Source: Hyphomonas oceanitis SCH89 (lineage in GTDB: Bacteria; Pseudomonadota; Alphaproteobacteria; Caulobacterales; Hyphomonadaceae). Taken from it: a stretch of DNA of 64,000 nucleotides. Position 1 is the stretch's first letter, and each line of letters opens with the position of its first letter. A program made the position numbers and the translations under genes. Shown piece by piece: positions 17,941 to 26,379 of this stretch. The stretch covers positions 124,001 to 188,000 of the forward strand of contig NZ_ARYL01000003.1 in the NCBI RefSeq assembly GCF_000685295.1. The letters are read 5' to 3'. Below the pieces are notes generated by a model. The model made no database searches. It was not told the origin of the DNA and worked only from the letters and a program-made list of their open reading frames with translations.

Positions 17941-19539
17941 TCAGCGGGCCATCTGCCGCGAGACCTTGTCGGCGATCATGATGGTGGGCGTGTTCGTGTT
18001 GCCGGAGGTGATGGTCGGCATGACCGAGGCATCGATGACGCGCAGGCCCGTGGTACCGATGACGTGCAGGTCGCTGTCGGTGACGGCGAGCGGGTCATCG
18101 GTGCGGCCCATGCGGGCGGTGCCGACGGGGTGGAAGATGGTGGTGCCGATGTCGCCAGCGGCGCGAGCGAGGGCGGCGTCGTCATCGCCGACACTGGGGC
18201 CGGGCAGGATTTCGGACGGGCCATAGGGCGCGAGCGAGGGCTGGGCCATGAGACGGCGGGTGACGCGGATGGCGTCGGCGGCGACGAGGCGGTCGGCTTC
18301 GGTGGCGAGATAGTTCGGGGCGATGACGGGTTTGGCGTGAGGGTCAGCGGAGGGGACGCGGACCTCGCCGCGCGAACTGGGGCGCAGGTTGCAGGCGCTG
18401 ACCGTGATGGCGGGTGTGCGGTGGAGGGGCGAACCGAAGGTGTCGAGCGAGAGGGGCTGGACGTGGAATTCGAGATTGGCGCGGGTCTGTGAGGGATCAG
18501 ACCGTGTGAAGATGCCGAGCTGTGACGGGGCCATGGTGAGCGGGCCGCGCTGGCGCAGGGCATAGTCGAGGCCCATCGCGGCGCGGCGGGGCAGGGAGTG
18601 ATAGGTCTCGTTGAGGGTACGAGCGCCGGTGACGGCGTAGATGGCGCGCTGCTGGAGGTGGTCCTGCAGGTTGCGGCCAACGCCGGGGCGGTCGATGCGG
18701 GTCTCGATGCCTGCGGACTGGAGCGCCGCGCCGGGGCCGATGCCGGAGCGATGGAGGATCTGGACTGAACCAATGGCGCCGGATGAGAGGATGACCTCTG
18801 CGCGGCATCGGGCGGTGTGGCGGGCGCCGTTCTGGATATAGTCCACGCCGACGGCGCGGGTGCCATCCATGACGAGGCGGTCGGCGAGGCAGCCGGTCTC
18901 GACGCGGAGGTTCGGCCGTTTGCGGGCGGGGCGCAGGAAGCCGCGCGCGGCGGACCAGCGCAGGCCCCGCTTCTGGTTCACGTGGAAATAGGAGGAGCCT
19001 TCATTGTCGCCTGTGTTGAAGTCAGGCACCGCAGGTACGCCCATGTCGCTGGCGGCGCTGCGGACGGCGTCGAGGATGGGCCATGTGACGCGGGGCGCCT
19101 CGACGCGCCATTCGCCGCCGGTGGCGTGGTGGTCGCTGTCGCCCAGGAAATGATCCTCGATGCGGCGGAAGACGGGCAGGACATCGGACCAGCTCCAGCC
19201 GGGCAGGCCGAGGCTCGCCCAGTGGTCATAGTCGGCAGCCTGACCGCGCATGGAGATCATGGCGTTGATCGCGGACGAACCGCCGAGCACCTTGCCACGG
19301 GGGTAGGCGAGGGCGCGGCCATTCAGGCCGGGCTCGGCCACGGTTTCGAACATCCAGTCGGCGCGGGGATTGCCGATGGCGAAGAGGTAGCCGACGGGAA
19401 TGTGGAACCAGATCCAGTTGTCGGCGCCGCCCGCCTCCAGCAGGAGGACGCTATGCTTGCCGGTTGCTGAGAGGCGATTGGCGACGACGCAGCCGGCTGA
19501 GCCCGCGCCGACGATGATGTAATCGTATTCGGTTTGCAC
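17941..19539 (-). CDS. GMC-family FAD oxidoreductase (choline/alcohol dehydrogenase type)
   Basis: A 532-residue flavoenzyme. It begins YDYIIVGAGSAGCVVANRLS, the FAD dinucleotide-binding motif, followed by GRALAYPRGKVLGGSSAINAM (GMC signature 1) and SSGAIGSVQILHRSGIG (GMC signature 2). HPVGTARMG carries the active-site histidine near the C-terminus. Substrates are alcohols such as choline or other polyols; none can be named. The start codon is GTG. The AraC-type regulator gene lies just upstream on the same strand (14 bases apart) and probably controls this gene. Confidence 0.94.
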   Translation of the reverse strand: MQTEYDYIIVGAGSAGCVVANRLSATGKHSVLLLEAGGADNWIWFHIPVGYLFAIGNPRADWMFETVAEPGLNGRALAYPRGKVLGGSSAINAMISMRGQAADYDHWASLGLPGWSWSDVLPVFRRIEDHFLGDSDHHATGGEWRVEAPRVTWPILDAVRSAASDMGVPAVPDFNTGDNEGSSYFHVNQKRGLRWSAARGFLRPARKRPNLRVETGCLADRLVMDGTRAVGVDYIQNGARHTARCRAEVILSSGAIGSVQILHRSGIGPGAALQSAGIETRIDRPGVGRNLQDHLQQRAIYAVTGARTLNETYHSLPRRAAMGLDYALRQRGPLTMAPSQLGIFTRSDPSQTRANLEFHVQPLSLDTFGSPLHRTPAITVSACNLRPSSRGEVRVPSADPHAKPVIAPNYLATEADRLVAADAIRVTRRLMAQPSLAPYGPSEILPGPSVGDDDAALARAAGDIGTTIFHPVGTARMGRTDDPLAVTDSDLHVIGTTGLRVIDASVMPTITSGNTNTPTIMIADKVSRQMAR

Positions 19540-19552
19540 TGCTGGGCCTGCC

Positions 19553-20398
19553 TTACCCGACGAGACTGAAGGGGGATTCGTGGGCGATCTGGAGGCGTTC
19601 CTTCAGGGTCTGGCGGACGAGCAAGTGGGCGCCCTTGATGAACTCGCTGGGCGTGCGTCCGTTGAAATGCTTGAACTCGCGGATGAAATGCGACTGGTCG
19701 AAATAGGCCGTGGTGGCGATGTCGCGCCAGTCTGTCAGCTCCTGCCAGGTCAGGCGGTTGGCGGAGTGGAGGGCGCGGAACTTGCGGTGGAGGCGCTTGG
19801 GCGCGCTGCCGAAATAGTGCTTGCACAGACGCTCGACCTGCCGGGCCGAAATGTCGGTGGCGGCGAGGAGGTCTTCCAGTTCGTTGGGCTCGGGATCGGT
19901 GATCCAGCGCGTGGCGAGGGCGAGGAAATCGTCGTGGACGCGGCGCTCGGGATCGTCCAGCGCGGCGAAGAGTGTGTCTGCGGCAGCGGCGCGGCTGGCG
20001 GCGTCCGTGGCGTCGAAGATGGGCTGGATTTGTAGCGCGCATTCCGGTGGCACATGGTCGGCGAATGGCACAGTGCGGTCGGCCAGCGTGTTCGCGGGAA
20101 TGCCCAGCATGCGGGCCCAGCCAAGCGGCGTGATCGCCGCGCCGAAGATGAGCGTGTCATCGTCAAAGCCGACACTGCACCATTTATAGGTCGGACCACA
20201 GAGCAGGGCCGAGCCGACCGGAAACGTCTCCTCCTTGCCGTTCATGTTTGTGCGGACGGCACCCCGGATGACGAAACGGGCATTGGCTATTTCGGCGCGC
20301 ATGACATCGTCGAAGCCGACGGGGATGGTGGTGTCATAATAGCTGCCGACAAGGGCGCGGATATCGGCGCGGGGGAGGACATATTCGAACTGCATCAT
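19553..20398 (-). CDS. AraC-family transcriptional regulator
   Basis: A 281-residue protein. The N-terminal 170 residues form a ligand-sensing domain resembling the DUF6597 type (FEYVLPRADIRALVGSYY...). The C-terminal AraC helix-turn-helix pair contains TDISARQVERLCKHYFGSAPKRLHR and the signature DIATTAYFDQSHFIREFKHFNGRTPSEF. It probably regulates the GMC oxidoreductase downstream. The start MMQFEYV at 20398 is chosen over an in-frame start 26 codons upstream, since the upstream part is not domain-like and includes the promoter hairpin region. Confidence 0.92.
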   Translation of the reverse strand: MMQFEYVLPRADIRALVGSYYDTTIPVGFDDVMRAEIANARFVIRGAVRTNMNGKEETFPVGSALLCGPTYKWCSVGFDDDTLIFGAAITPLGWARMLGIPANTLADRTVPFADHVPPECALQIQPIFDATDAASRAAAADTLFAALDDPERRVHDDFLALATRWITDPEPNELEDLLAATDISARQVERLCKHYFGSAPKRLHRKFRALHSANRLTWQELTDWRDIATTAYFDQSHFIREFKHFNGRTPSEFIKGAHLLVRQTLKERLQIAHESPFSLVG

Positions 20399-20475
20399 GG
20401 CTTTCCGCTCCCCGTTGCAGGCCTCATGCCCGTCTTCGTTCTGATGCAAGTTGGACAGGATGGCGAATTTATACA

Positions 20476-20510
20476 ATCCCGGATTCGGATTTGCGGAAAT
20501 AATCCGGGAT
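20476..20510 (-). promoter_or_regulatory. Perfect 10-bp inverted repeat upstream of the AraC regulator
   Basis: ATCCCGGATT (20476-20485) and AATCCGGGAT (20501-20510) form a perfect dyad with a 15-base centre. Read on the minus strand it is followed at once by TTGTATAAATT, which contains a -10-like TATAAA about 70 bases before the regulator start. It may be an operator for autoregulation or an RNA hairpin. The dyad is observed; its role is inferred. Confidence 0.45.
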
Positions 20511-20820
20511 CGCCATTCCGGTTCCGGTGGCCGTCAAGGCCCGGCTGGACAGGCGTTTCGCAAGGGGGATTCCTTGCTCCAGAACGCCCGGGGATAGGCG
20601 AAGTGGAGGCGCGAGTGAGCGCCGAACGGAATGAGCTGGGTGAAGGGGACGCACCGCTGTGGACTGGGCCAACGCGCCTGCGCCACAGTCTCCGCTGCGA
20701 TGATACGCGGCGGTCAGCTCGCTTCGTTCGCTTTCAAGCGCACATGATCAGCAGCACGTGCGGCCGGCATGGCGAGGCCATCCGGTTGCGTGGAGTCTAG
20801 TTTTGGCAGGCATGGTGGCG
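20511..20820. other. Non-coding stretch between two minus-strand genes
   Basis: I find no convincing gene here. The open frames are short with shadow-like composition. A few small hairpins exist, such as GGCGC/GCGCC at 20608-20623, but no tRNA or known RNA motif. The promoter of the AraC regulator should be near 20470. Confidence 0.4.
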
Positions 20821-21174
20821 TCAGGACGTGTCCGGCACATCAGGCGCCGAAATCAGGTGCAATTCGCGCAGAGGCAGGACGGCCCCAGGTCGCACGGGGC
20901 GGGCCGTGGCCGCGAGAGTTTCCGGCATGTCGGATGCGAGGCCGGGCGCGGCCCATGCGGGCACGGACGGGGCCTCGTACGTGTAGCGCGAGGGATCGCG
21001 CGGCGCGTCGCTGATGAAGTCCACATAGAGATTTCCGTAGCGATCCACGCGGAAGAGCACGTCGCGCTTGTTTGACTGGATCCACGCTCCAAGGCGCCAT
21101 AGCTGGAACCAGAGCCATGGCCAGCAGACCGGATGCACGAAGGCATAGAGATGGGCGCGGGCGGGAAGATCCAT
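20821..21174 (-). CDS. Hypothetical protein, 117 residues
   Basis: I do not recognise a family. The protein begins MDLPARAHLYAFVHPVCWPWLWFQ, with an aromatic, possibly membrane-interacting N-terminal helix. A compact segment follows (KRDVLFRVDRYGNLYVDFISDAP), then a Pro-rich tail. Composition and codon use match neighbouring genes, and the residue pattern does not look like an antisense shadow, so I consider it a real gene. The ATG at 21174 is preferred to a GTG two codons earlier; neither has a clear ribosome binding site. Confidence 0.6.
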   Translation of the reverse strand: MDLPARAHLYAFVHPVCWPWLWFQLWRLGAWIQSNKRDVLFRVDRYGNLYVDFISDAPRDPSRYTYEAPSVPAWAAPGLASDMPETLAATARPVRPGAVLPLRELHLISAPDVPDTS

Positions 21175-21429
21175 GCGCACATTCTAGGTCAGCCGCGGTA
21201 GGGGGCGGACAAGTATTCAGGCAGGCCTGTGGTTGTTGCAGGATACGGGCCTGGACCTGTGGGAAAGCGTACGGATCACACCGCTGCGGATCAATTGCGG
21301 TGCCGAAAATCGCGCTGCGAGCCGCCACAAGAAAGAAACATCTCCTTTGAATACAAGGCCGTCATATTTCCGTCAGATGGAAATCAGGCGGACCTCCGGA
21401 CAAGGATTTACGGATGCGTGAGATTGGCG

Positions 21430-21449
21430 GGACAGCAAACGAGCTGTCC
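21430..21449 (+). promoter_or_regulatory. Small dyad in the leader of the UrcA-like gene
   Basis: GGACAGC and GCTGTCC are separated by six bases, 25 bases before the start codon. A second dyad, ATTTCC/GGAAAT, lies at 21366-21384. Either could be an operator or a leader hairpin. Confidence 0.3.
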
Positions 21450-21473
21450 AGACGCACTCAGGAAACTTGTCTC

Positions 21474-21809
21474 ATGTCCAGTCTCTTCAAAGCATTGGTC
21501 GCCGCTTCCGCCCTTGTCGCCCTGACAGGCGCGGCCGCAGCAGACGACTCATTCATTGCCGATTTTGAATTCTCACCCGACGCACCCGTTGATGTCACTT
21601 ATGCGAACTTCGAGAAAAGGGCGAAGAAAGCCTGCCGCGTCGAAAGCCGCATGGTGGGCGGTGTCGCAGCCCGTGTGCAGATCGAGAAACTCTGCCGCGA
21701 GCAGCTGATGACCGACGCGGTTGCCGCCACGAAGATGGACGCGCTGATCGCCCATCACGAGGGGCGCACCCTGCCAGAAACAAAACTTGAGCTCGCAAGC
21801 CGGAACTAG
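21474..21809 (+). CDS. UrcA-family-like exported protein
   Basis: A 111-residue protein with a clear signal peptide (SSLFKALVAASALVALTGAAAA), hence periplasmic. The mature part has the UrcA pattern: VDVTYANFEKRAKKACRVES, then EKLCREQLMTDAVAA, with two conserved cysteines likely to form a disulfide. UrcA proteins are small, function-unknown envelope proteins common in sphingomonads and Caulobacterales. A start 20 codons earlier is possible but would precede the signal peptide with an unusual extension; AGGAA lies nine bases before the chosen ATG. A hairpin terminator follows. Confidence 0.75.
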   Translation: MSSLFKALVAASALVALTGAAAADDSFIADFEFSPDAPVDVTYANFEKRAKKACRVESRMVGGVAARVQIEKLCREQLMTDAVAATKMDALIAHHEGRTLPETKLELASRN

Positions 21810-21847
21810 GGTTCTCCAACCCGACCTCAATTGTTCCGGCCCGAAAA

Positions 21848-21875
21848 GAAGGGGCGCTCGCAAGGGCGCCCCTTC
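21848..21875. terminator. Hairpin terminator between convergent genes
   Basis: GAAGGGGCGC at 21848-21857 pairs perfectly with GCGCCCCTTC at 21866-21875 across an eight-base loop. It lies between the UrcA-like gene and the convergent cytochrome b561 gene and may serve both. No long T-run follows. Confidence 0.65.
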
Positions 21876-21883
21876 GATACATT

Positions 21884-22561
21884 TCAGGCGCTGGCAAACC
21901 AGACGGCGCTGACGGCCCCGAAGGCGAGCGCGGCAGAGATAAGGACGCGGAGCCAGGAAGCGCCGGCGTCAGCGGGGGTGGGGGCTGCGAAGTCTGCCTC
22001 GCTGCGTCGGCCGGTGAGCATGGGGCGGACGAGATTGTCACGGAAGACAAGGTAGTAGGCCGCGATCGCCACGATGTGGAGCGCGATCAGGGCGAGCAGG
22101 ACGTTAAAGCTGGTCTCGTGGATTTCGGCAAAGAAGCGGCCGGTTTCGAAGGAGACCTTGGTGGCGAGCGGGCCGGATTCCAGACCGTCCACATCGACCG
22201 AGAAGAGGCCGGTGGTGACCTGCGTGGCAAGGGCCAGCAGCATGGCGATAACGCTGAGCGAACCGACGGGATTGTGTCCCGCATGCGGGGTGTGGCGCCG
22301 GGCGAGCAGGTCACGCACATAGGTCATGAGTGACCGCGGAGAGGGCACGAGGCGGTAAAGCCGGGCCGTTCCCGGACCAATCAGGCCCCAGACAAGGCGA
22401 TAGGTGAGGAGGCCGAGCAGGACGAGGCCGACCCGCCTGTGCCAATCCATCATGCCCTGTTCGGCCGTCCACCACATGGTGGCGACGCCAAGCACGATGA
22501 GCCAGTGGAACAGACGGATCGTCCAGTCCCAGACAAGGACGTGCTTTTGCGGTTCCGGCAT
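21884..22561 (-). CDS. Cytochrome b561-family membrane protein
   Basis: A 225-residue protein with four main membrane helices. VWDWTIRLFHWLIVLGVATMWW carries the first haem-ligand histidine (His19), MDWHRRVGL a second, and the later helices contain EIHETSFN and LIALHIVAIAAYY with further histidines. Such b-type cytochromes pass electrons from the quinone pool to a periplasmic partner. The partner is probably the cytochrome c'-like lipoprotein encoded just upstream, whose stop lies six bases before this start. Confidence 0.92.
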   Translation of the reverse strand: MPEPQKHVLVWDWTIRLFHWLIVLGVATMWWTAEQGMMDWHRRVGLVLLGLLTYRLVWGLIGPGTARLYRLVPSPRSLMTYVRDLLARRHTPHAGHNPVGSLSVIAMLLALATQVTTGLFSVDVDGLESGPLATKVSFETGRFFAEIHETSFNVLLALIALHIVAIAAYYLVFRDNLVRPMLTGRRSEADFAAPTPADAGASWLRVLISAALAFGAVSAVWFASA

Positions 22562-22567
22562 CAGGAT

Positions 22568-23086
22568 CTAGTCGTCTGCGCGATAGGTTTCGTGGCAGGA
22601 TTTGCAGGTGGCGCCGGTGGCCTTGAAGGCCTCGCTGATGGCGGCGATGTCGCCAGCTTCGGCGGTGGAGGCGAGCGTGGCGGCGGCGGCCTGGAAATCA
22701 GCGATCTTGGAATCGAAGTCCGCCTTGTTTTCCCAGATGGCGGGGAGGGCATCTGTCTTCACGCCGGAGGCCGGGCCGGAGCCATCGGGGAACCAGTCGC
22801 CCATGTCGGCGGTCTCGGTGGGCACGCTGGCGGCGGCAGCCTGTATGGCGGCCATGTCAGGCTCGCCGGCCTTGAGATTGTCGCTGATCGTCTTGAAAGC
22901 CTTGCCGACGGCTTTGAGGTGGGTCTGGCGCGCATCGACCACTTCGGTGACGGTCATGCCATTATCGAGAACGGTGGCGGTTTCGGAAGCCTCAGGCGCA
23001 GCCGGGGCATCGCCGGAGCCGCAGGCGCCGAGCAAAGCGAGGCCGGCGAGGGCAGCAAGGGTGAAGCGGGTCTGGCGAATCGTCAT
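22568..23086 (-). CDS. Cytochrome c'-like (class II) lipoprotein
   Basis: A 172-residue protein with a lipobox (LALLGACGSG), so it is anchored to the membrane. An Asp/Ala-rich four-helix region follows, and a single haem-binding motif CKSCH sits near the C-terminus, as in class II cytochromes (c' and c-556). It likely exchanges electrons with the b561 protein encoded next to it. The ATG at 23086 is supported by GGAGAG; the longer frame upstream lacks a signal sequence. Confidence 0.92.
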   Translation of the reverse strand: MTIRQTRFTLAALAGLALLGACGSGDAPAAPEASETATVLDNGMTVTEVVDARQTHLKAVGKAFKTISDNLKAGEPDMAAIQAAAASVPTETADMGDWFPDGSGPASGVKTDALPAIWENKADFDSKIADFQAAAATLASTAEAGDIAAISEAFKATGATCKSCHETYRADD

Positions 23087-23459
23087 GAGGCTCTCCGTTC
23101 TTGGTCTGGAGCCAGTCGTAGGCAATCCGTGTGACAGGCGCAATCTCTGCCGCGCGAGGCGGTGGCCGAAAGCACGATGCGCGCGAAATACGTGCAGGGG
23201 ACGCTAGTCGGCCGGGCGATGTACAGGGAGGGTCAAAGGAAAGTAATCGCACGCAATACAGGCGGCAGCGCGGTTTTTATTAAAAATACCGGTCGGAATT
23301 ATTTGCTCATGGGTGGATGAGATCCGTATTTTCTTCCCTGACCGGACGGATGTGTGACCGTTTCCTGCCCTTGAGTTGAGCAATTCTGCAAAGGAGTGTT
23401 TTGGTTGCATCGCCTGCAACCACAGGAACGGGTGGCCTCCGGCGCTCGAAAGTGCGTAC
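23087..23459. other. Intergenic region with divergent promoters
   Basis: About 370 bases separate the divergent cytochrome and regulator genes. The centre (23230-23330) is AT-rich for this genome, with TTTTTATTAAAAAT and CGGAATTATTTGC, and probably holds both promoters. An AAGGAG at 23391 is not in register with any start in the regulator frame. I see no RNA gene. Confidence 0.4.
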
Positions 23460-25442
23460 ATGCAGGTTCGGGATAATTCTCCCTCAAAAAAAGTCCGGGG
23501 GGACGCTCAATTGGAAGATCCGTCGCTCGCAAATCTGGGACTGGCCCCTTTCCTGATCGGTGACGTCACCGTCACGCCGTCAGCCTTGCGCCTGTCCGGG
23601 CCGAAGGGGACATGCCAGGTCGAGCCGAAGGTCATGACCCTGCTGGTGGTCATGGCGCGGCGGCCGGGCGAGCTGTGGCTGCGGTCTGACCTGATCGACA
23701 ATGTATGGCCGGGCGACCTGGGCAGCGACCAGAGCCTGTCGCGGGCTGCCTCGCACCTTCGCAAGGCACTCATCGCGCCGCATGGCATGAGCGACGCGAT
23801 CGCGACCGTGCCGAAGCTCGGCTACCGGCTGGATGCGAAGATTGCAACGCAGCCGGGGCAGACGCGGGTGGCCGTATTGCCATTCCGGTCGCTGTCGAAG
23901 GACGGTGACCAGGAATATTTCGCTGATGGTCTTGTGGATGAGCTGATCGCACGGCTGGTGCAGGTGCCCGAACTGATGGTGGCAGGGCGCACCTCGTCGT
24001 TCCAGTTCCGCAATTCCGAACTGATCCTGCCGGATATCGCCGCGCGCTTGCGGGTCGATCACCTGATCGAAGGCAGCGTGCAGCATCAGGACGAGCATGT
24101 GCGCATCGATATCTGCCTGATTGACGGCAAGACCGGGTTCGAGACGTGGAGCTACCGCTTTGCCGGCAAGGTGGGCGACATGTTCGTGTCACGCGATGAA
24201 GTGGCGGCCGCCGTGACGGCTGGCCTGAGCGAAACGCTGAACGTGGCCCAGCCCGCGCTGAAGCCGCGTCCGATGACCGACAATAGGCTGGCCTATGGCC
24301 TGTACCTGCAAGGGCGGGCATTGACGAACCGTGCTTTCGGGGAGGGTCTGCTGGCCAAGGCGATCGATCTGCTGGAGCAGGCGCTGGCGCTGGACCCGGA
24401 CTTTGCCGAATGCTGGACGGCGCTGGCCGAAGCGCATGTGAATAGCGTGGTCTTTACGCCCTGTCTGGACCGGCTGGGCGAGACCGAGATCATGGCCCAG
24501 TGTGCCCGCCGCGCGATCGCGCTGGACCCGTCGCAGGGCCATGCGCGCTCCATGCTGGCGCTGCAGCGATGGACGCAGAATGATGCGGTCGGTGCGCTGG
24601 ACCTTGCCTATGAGGCCTACCGGCTGGAGCCCGAGAACCCGGATGTGATTATCCGGCTGGGTTCGTTCCTGCTGTATTGCGGGCGGACGCAGGAGGCCTT
24701 GCCGCTGATCGAGGCTGCGATTGATCGCGACCCTGTGCATGGCCGCAACTATGCCATGCTGTGCGTCGCGCATCTCAACCTTGGGCATGCAGAGGAAAGC
24801 ATCGCGGCCGGGCAGCGCATGGTGGACCTGGGCTTTCCGTCCATGCTGCTGGCTGCGGCGACGGCCACGGCGGGCGAGCGCGAACTGGCGGTGCAGCAAT
24901 ACTGGCAAACGCGCCTCTTGATGAACACAGTGATCTTCCCGCCCGTGGGCAGTGCCCCGCTGGATGCGGACGGGCTGGACGCCTATTGGCTGATGGCGGC
25001 GAAGGGCGTTTGCAGCGGGCAGGAAGAAGACCGCAACGTGTATTGCCAGCTTCTGGAAATGCTGCATGTGACGCTGCATGATCCGTTCGACCCCAGCATC
25101 GTCATGCCGGCGGTGTGGATGGGCAATGCGCCGATGGTGTTCAAGACGCTGGGTAAGCAGATTACGCCTGCCAACATGATCAGCCTGATGCTGATCTGGG
25201 CGGATGTCGACCCGATCCGGAGCGTGTGGCAGCACCCCGATTTCATGCACTTTGCGACGCATATCGGCCTGGTGGCGGCATGGGACAAATATGGCTGGCC
25301 GGACCTCCTGCCGCGGCCGAAGGAGGGGCGCGAACCTTCCGAAACGCGCGGCCAAGGTGACCGGGCAGAGCCCGCACGCCGTCGGGAGCCGCAAGTGGCG
25401 TTAGGCGCTATCCGCGGCGAGCCAGGGCCGCAGTGGCCCTGA
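23460..25442 (+). CDS. Winged-helix transcriptional regulator with TolB-N-like and TPR domains (CadC/OmpR-type)
   Basis: About 660 residues. The N-terminal Trans_reg_C winged helix runs over roughly residues 30-125 (PKVMTLLVVMARRPGELWLRSDLIDNVWPG ... SHLRKAL ... KLGYRL). A domain starting TRVAVLPFRSLSKDGDQEYFADGLVDELI follows, the FlgO/TolB-N-like module often fused to such regulators, and then TPR repeats (ALALDPDFAECWTALAEAHV; GHARSMLALQRWTQNDAVGALDLAYEAYRLEPENPDVI). No membrane helix is evident, unlike CadC. The signal and target are unknown. The start is uncertain: TTG 23376 would add 28 codons. Confidence 0.88.
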   Translation: MQVRDNSPSKKVRGDAQLEDPSLANLGLAPFLIGDVTVTPSALRLSGPKGTCQVEPKVMTLLVVMARRPGELWLRSDLIDNVWPGDLGSDQSLSRAASHLRKALIAPHGMSDAIATVPKLGYRLDAKIATQPGQTRVAVLPFRSLSKDGDQEYFADGLVDELIARLVQVPELMVAGRTSSFQFRNSELILPDIAARLRVDHLIEGSVQHQDEHVRIDICLIDGKTGFETWSYRFAGKVGDMFVSRDEVAAAVTAGLSETLNVAQPALKPRPMTDNRLAYGLYLQGRALTNRAFGEGLLAKAIDLLEQALALDPDFAECWTALAEAHVNSVVFTPCLDRLGETEIMAQCARRAIALDPSQGHARSMLALQRWTQNDAVGALDLAYEAYRLEPENPDVIIRLGSFLLYCGRTQEALPLIEAAIDRDPVHGRNYAMLCVAHLNLGHAEESIAAGQRMVDLGFPSMLLAAATATAGERELAVQQYWQTRLLMNTVIFPPVGSAPLDADGLDAYWLMAAKGVCSGQEEDRNVYCQLLEMLHVTLHDPFDPSIVMPAVWMGNAPMVFKTLGKQITPANMISLMLIWADVDPIRSVWQHPDFMHFATHIGLVAAWDKYGWPDLLPRPKEGREPSETRGQGDRAEPARRREPQVALGAIRGEPGPQWP

Positions 25443-25449
25443 CCGGTGC

Positions 25450-26304
25450 CTATTCGGCAGCGACCAGGGTGAACTCTTCTTTCCACTGCGCCATGACATC
25501 GCGATTGTCATGGTCCCATGGGTGGAAGCCGGGCTTGAACCAGGACAGCCAGACTTTCCAGCCCTTGCCGAACAGGGCGGGTTTCTTCCAGAGGAAGGCC
25601 TTCACTTCGCGCAGCGCTAATTCATAGCTGTAGCCATCGGCAACCAGCAGCCGGGCGGCATGATCGGCCACATGGCTGGTGAAGTGGTGCGTGATGATGA
25701 CCATCGACATGCAGCGGCGGAAATAGCGCCGGAAGGGCGGCCAGTCTTTCGTGACTTCGAGGAAGACGTCATAGGCGACGGCCTTGTGCTCGGTCTCTTC
25801 CATGGCGTGCCAGCGCCAGAGGCGCTCCAGCGCGGGATCCGTCTTGCTGAACAGGGGCGCGCCGTCGATTTCGAGGCCTGTCATCAGGTCGGCCATCATG
25901 GACGTGAAATGCTCGAGGCAGATCGTCGCCATCAGCATACGGATAGGACCGCCCGAGCGGCCGAAGGCAATGCGCTCGCGGATTTCGGCCTCGATCTCGT
26001 CAACCGGATATTTGACGCGGTCGATCTTGTTGTTGAGGAGGTGGTGCTCGCGCGAATGGATCGCTTCCTGGGAGATGAAGTCCTTCACGTCCTGCGCGAG
26101 CTTGCCGCTGACCCGGCCGCGATAGGCCTTTACCGCATCGATGAACAGGCGCTCGCCGTCCGGGAAGGTGAGCGACATGGCGTTGAATATGGCGGTGGCC
26201 ACCGGGTCGCCGTCCAGCCAGGGGCCGTTGTCGGCGCCGTCCATGCTGAAATGGAGATCGCGGGGGAGAATCGTCACATCTTCGGGTGTGCGCTTGTTCG
26301 TCAT
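25450..26304 (-). CDS. Metal-dependent hydrolase (PF10118 family)
   Basis: A 284-residue, largely helical protein with two carboxylate/histidine motifs, SQEAIHSREHHLLNN and RWHAMEETEHKAVAYDVF. Both resemble di-metal ferritin-like centres and define the PF10118 Metal_hydrol family. The true reaction is not established for the family. The gene is divergent from a TetR regulator 69 bases away, which probably controls it. Confidence 0.9.
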   Translation of the reverse strand: MTNKRTPEDVTILPRDLHFSMDGADNGPWLDGDPVATAIFNAMSLTFPDGERLFIDAVKAYRGRVSGKLAQDVKDFISQEAIHSREHHLLNNKIDRVKYPVDEIEAEIRERIAFGRSGGPIRMLMATICLEHFTSMMADLMTGLEIDGAPLFSKTDPALERLWRWHAMEETEHKAVAYDVFLEVTKDWPPFRRYFRRCMSMVIITHHFTSHVADHAARLLVADGYSYELALREVKAFLWKKPALFGKGWKVWLSWFKPGFHPWDHDNRDVMAQWKEEFTLVAAE

Positions 26305-26365
26305 CGTGATTAGTGCCTTTTTAGAGCGGGCCTGTTACTGAACATGCAGGCAAGATGGATACTAC

Positions 26366-26379
26366 TGACAAAAATGTCA
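26366..26379. promoter_or_regulatory. TetR-type operator overlapping the regulator start codon
   Basis: TGACAAAAATGTCA is a perfect dyad (TGACA, four-base centre, TGTCA) of the kind bound by many TetR/AcrR-type repressors. It lies between the divergent genes and overlaps the ATG at 26374. It would be expected to control the regulator itself and the PF10118 gene. Confidence 0.55.

Noticed and set aside
20469-20672. Short minus-strand open frame upstream of the AraC regulator
   Set aside because: No recognisable features, and it covers the promoter dyad; coding use is unlikely.
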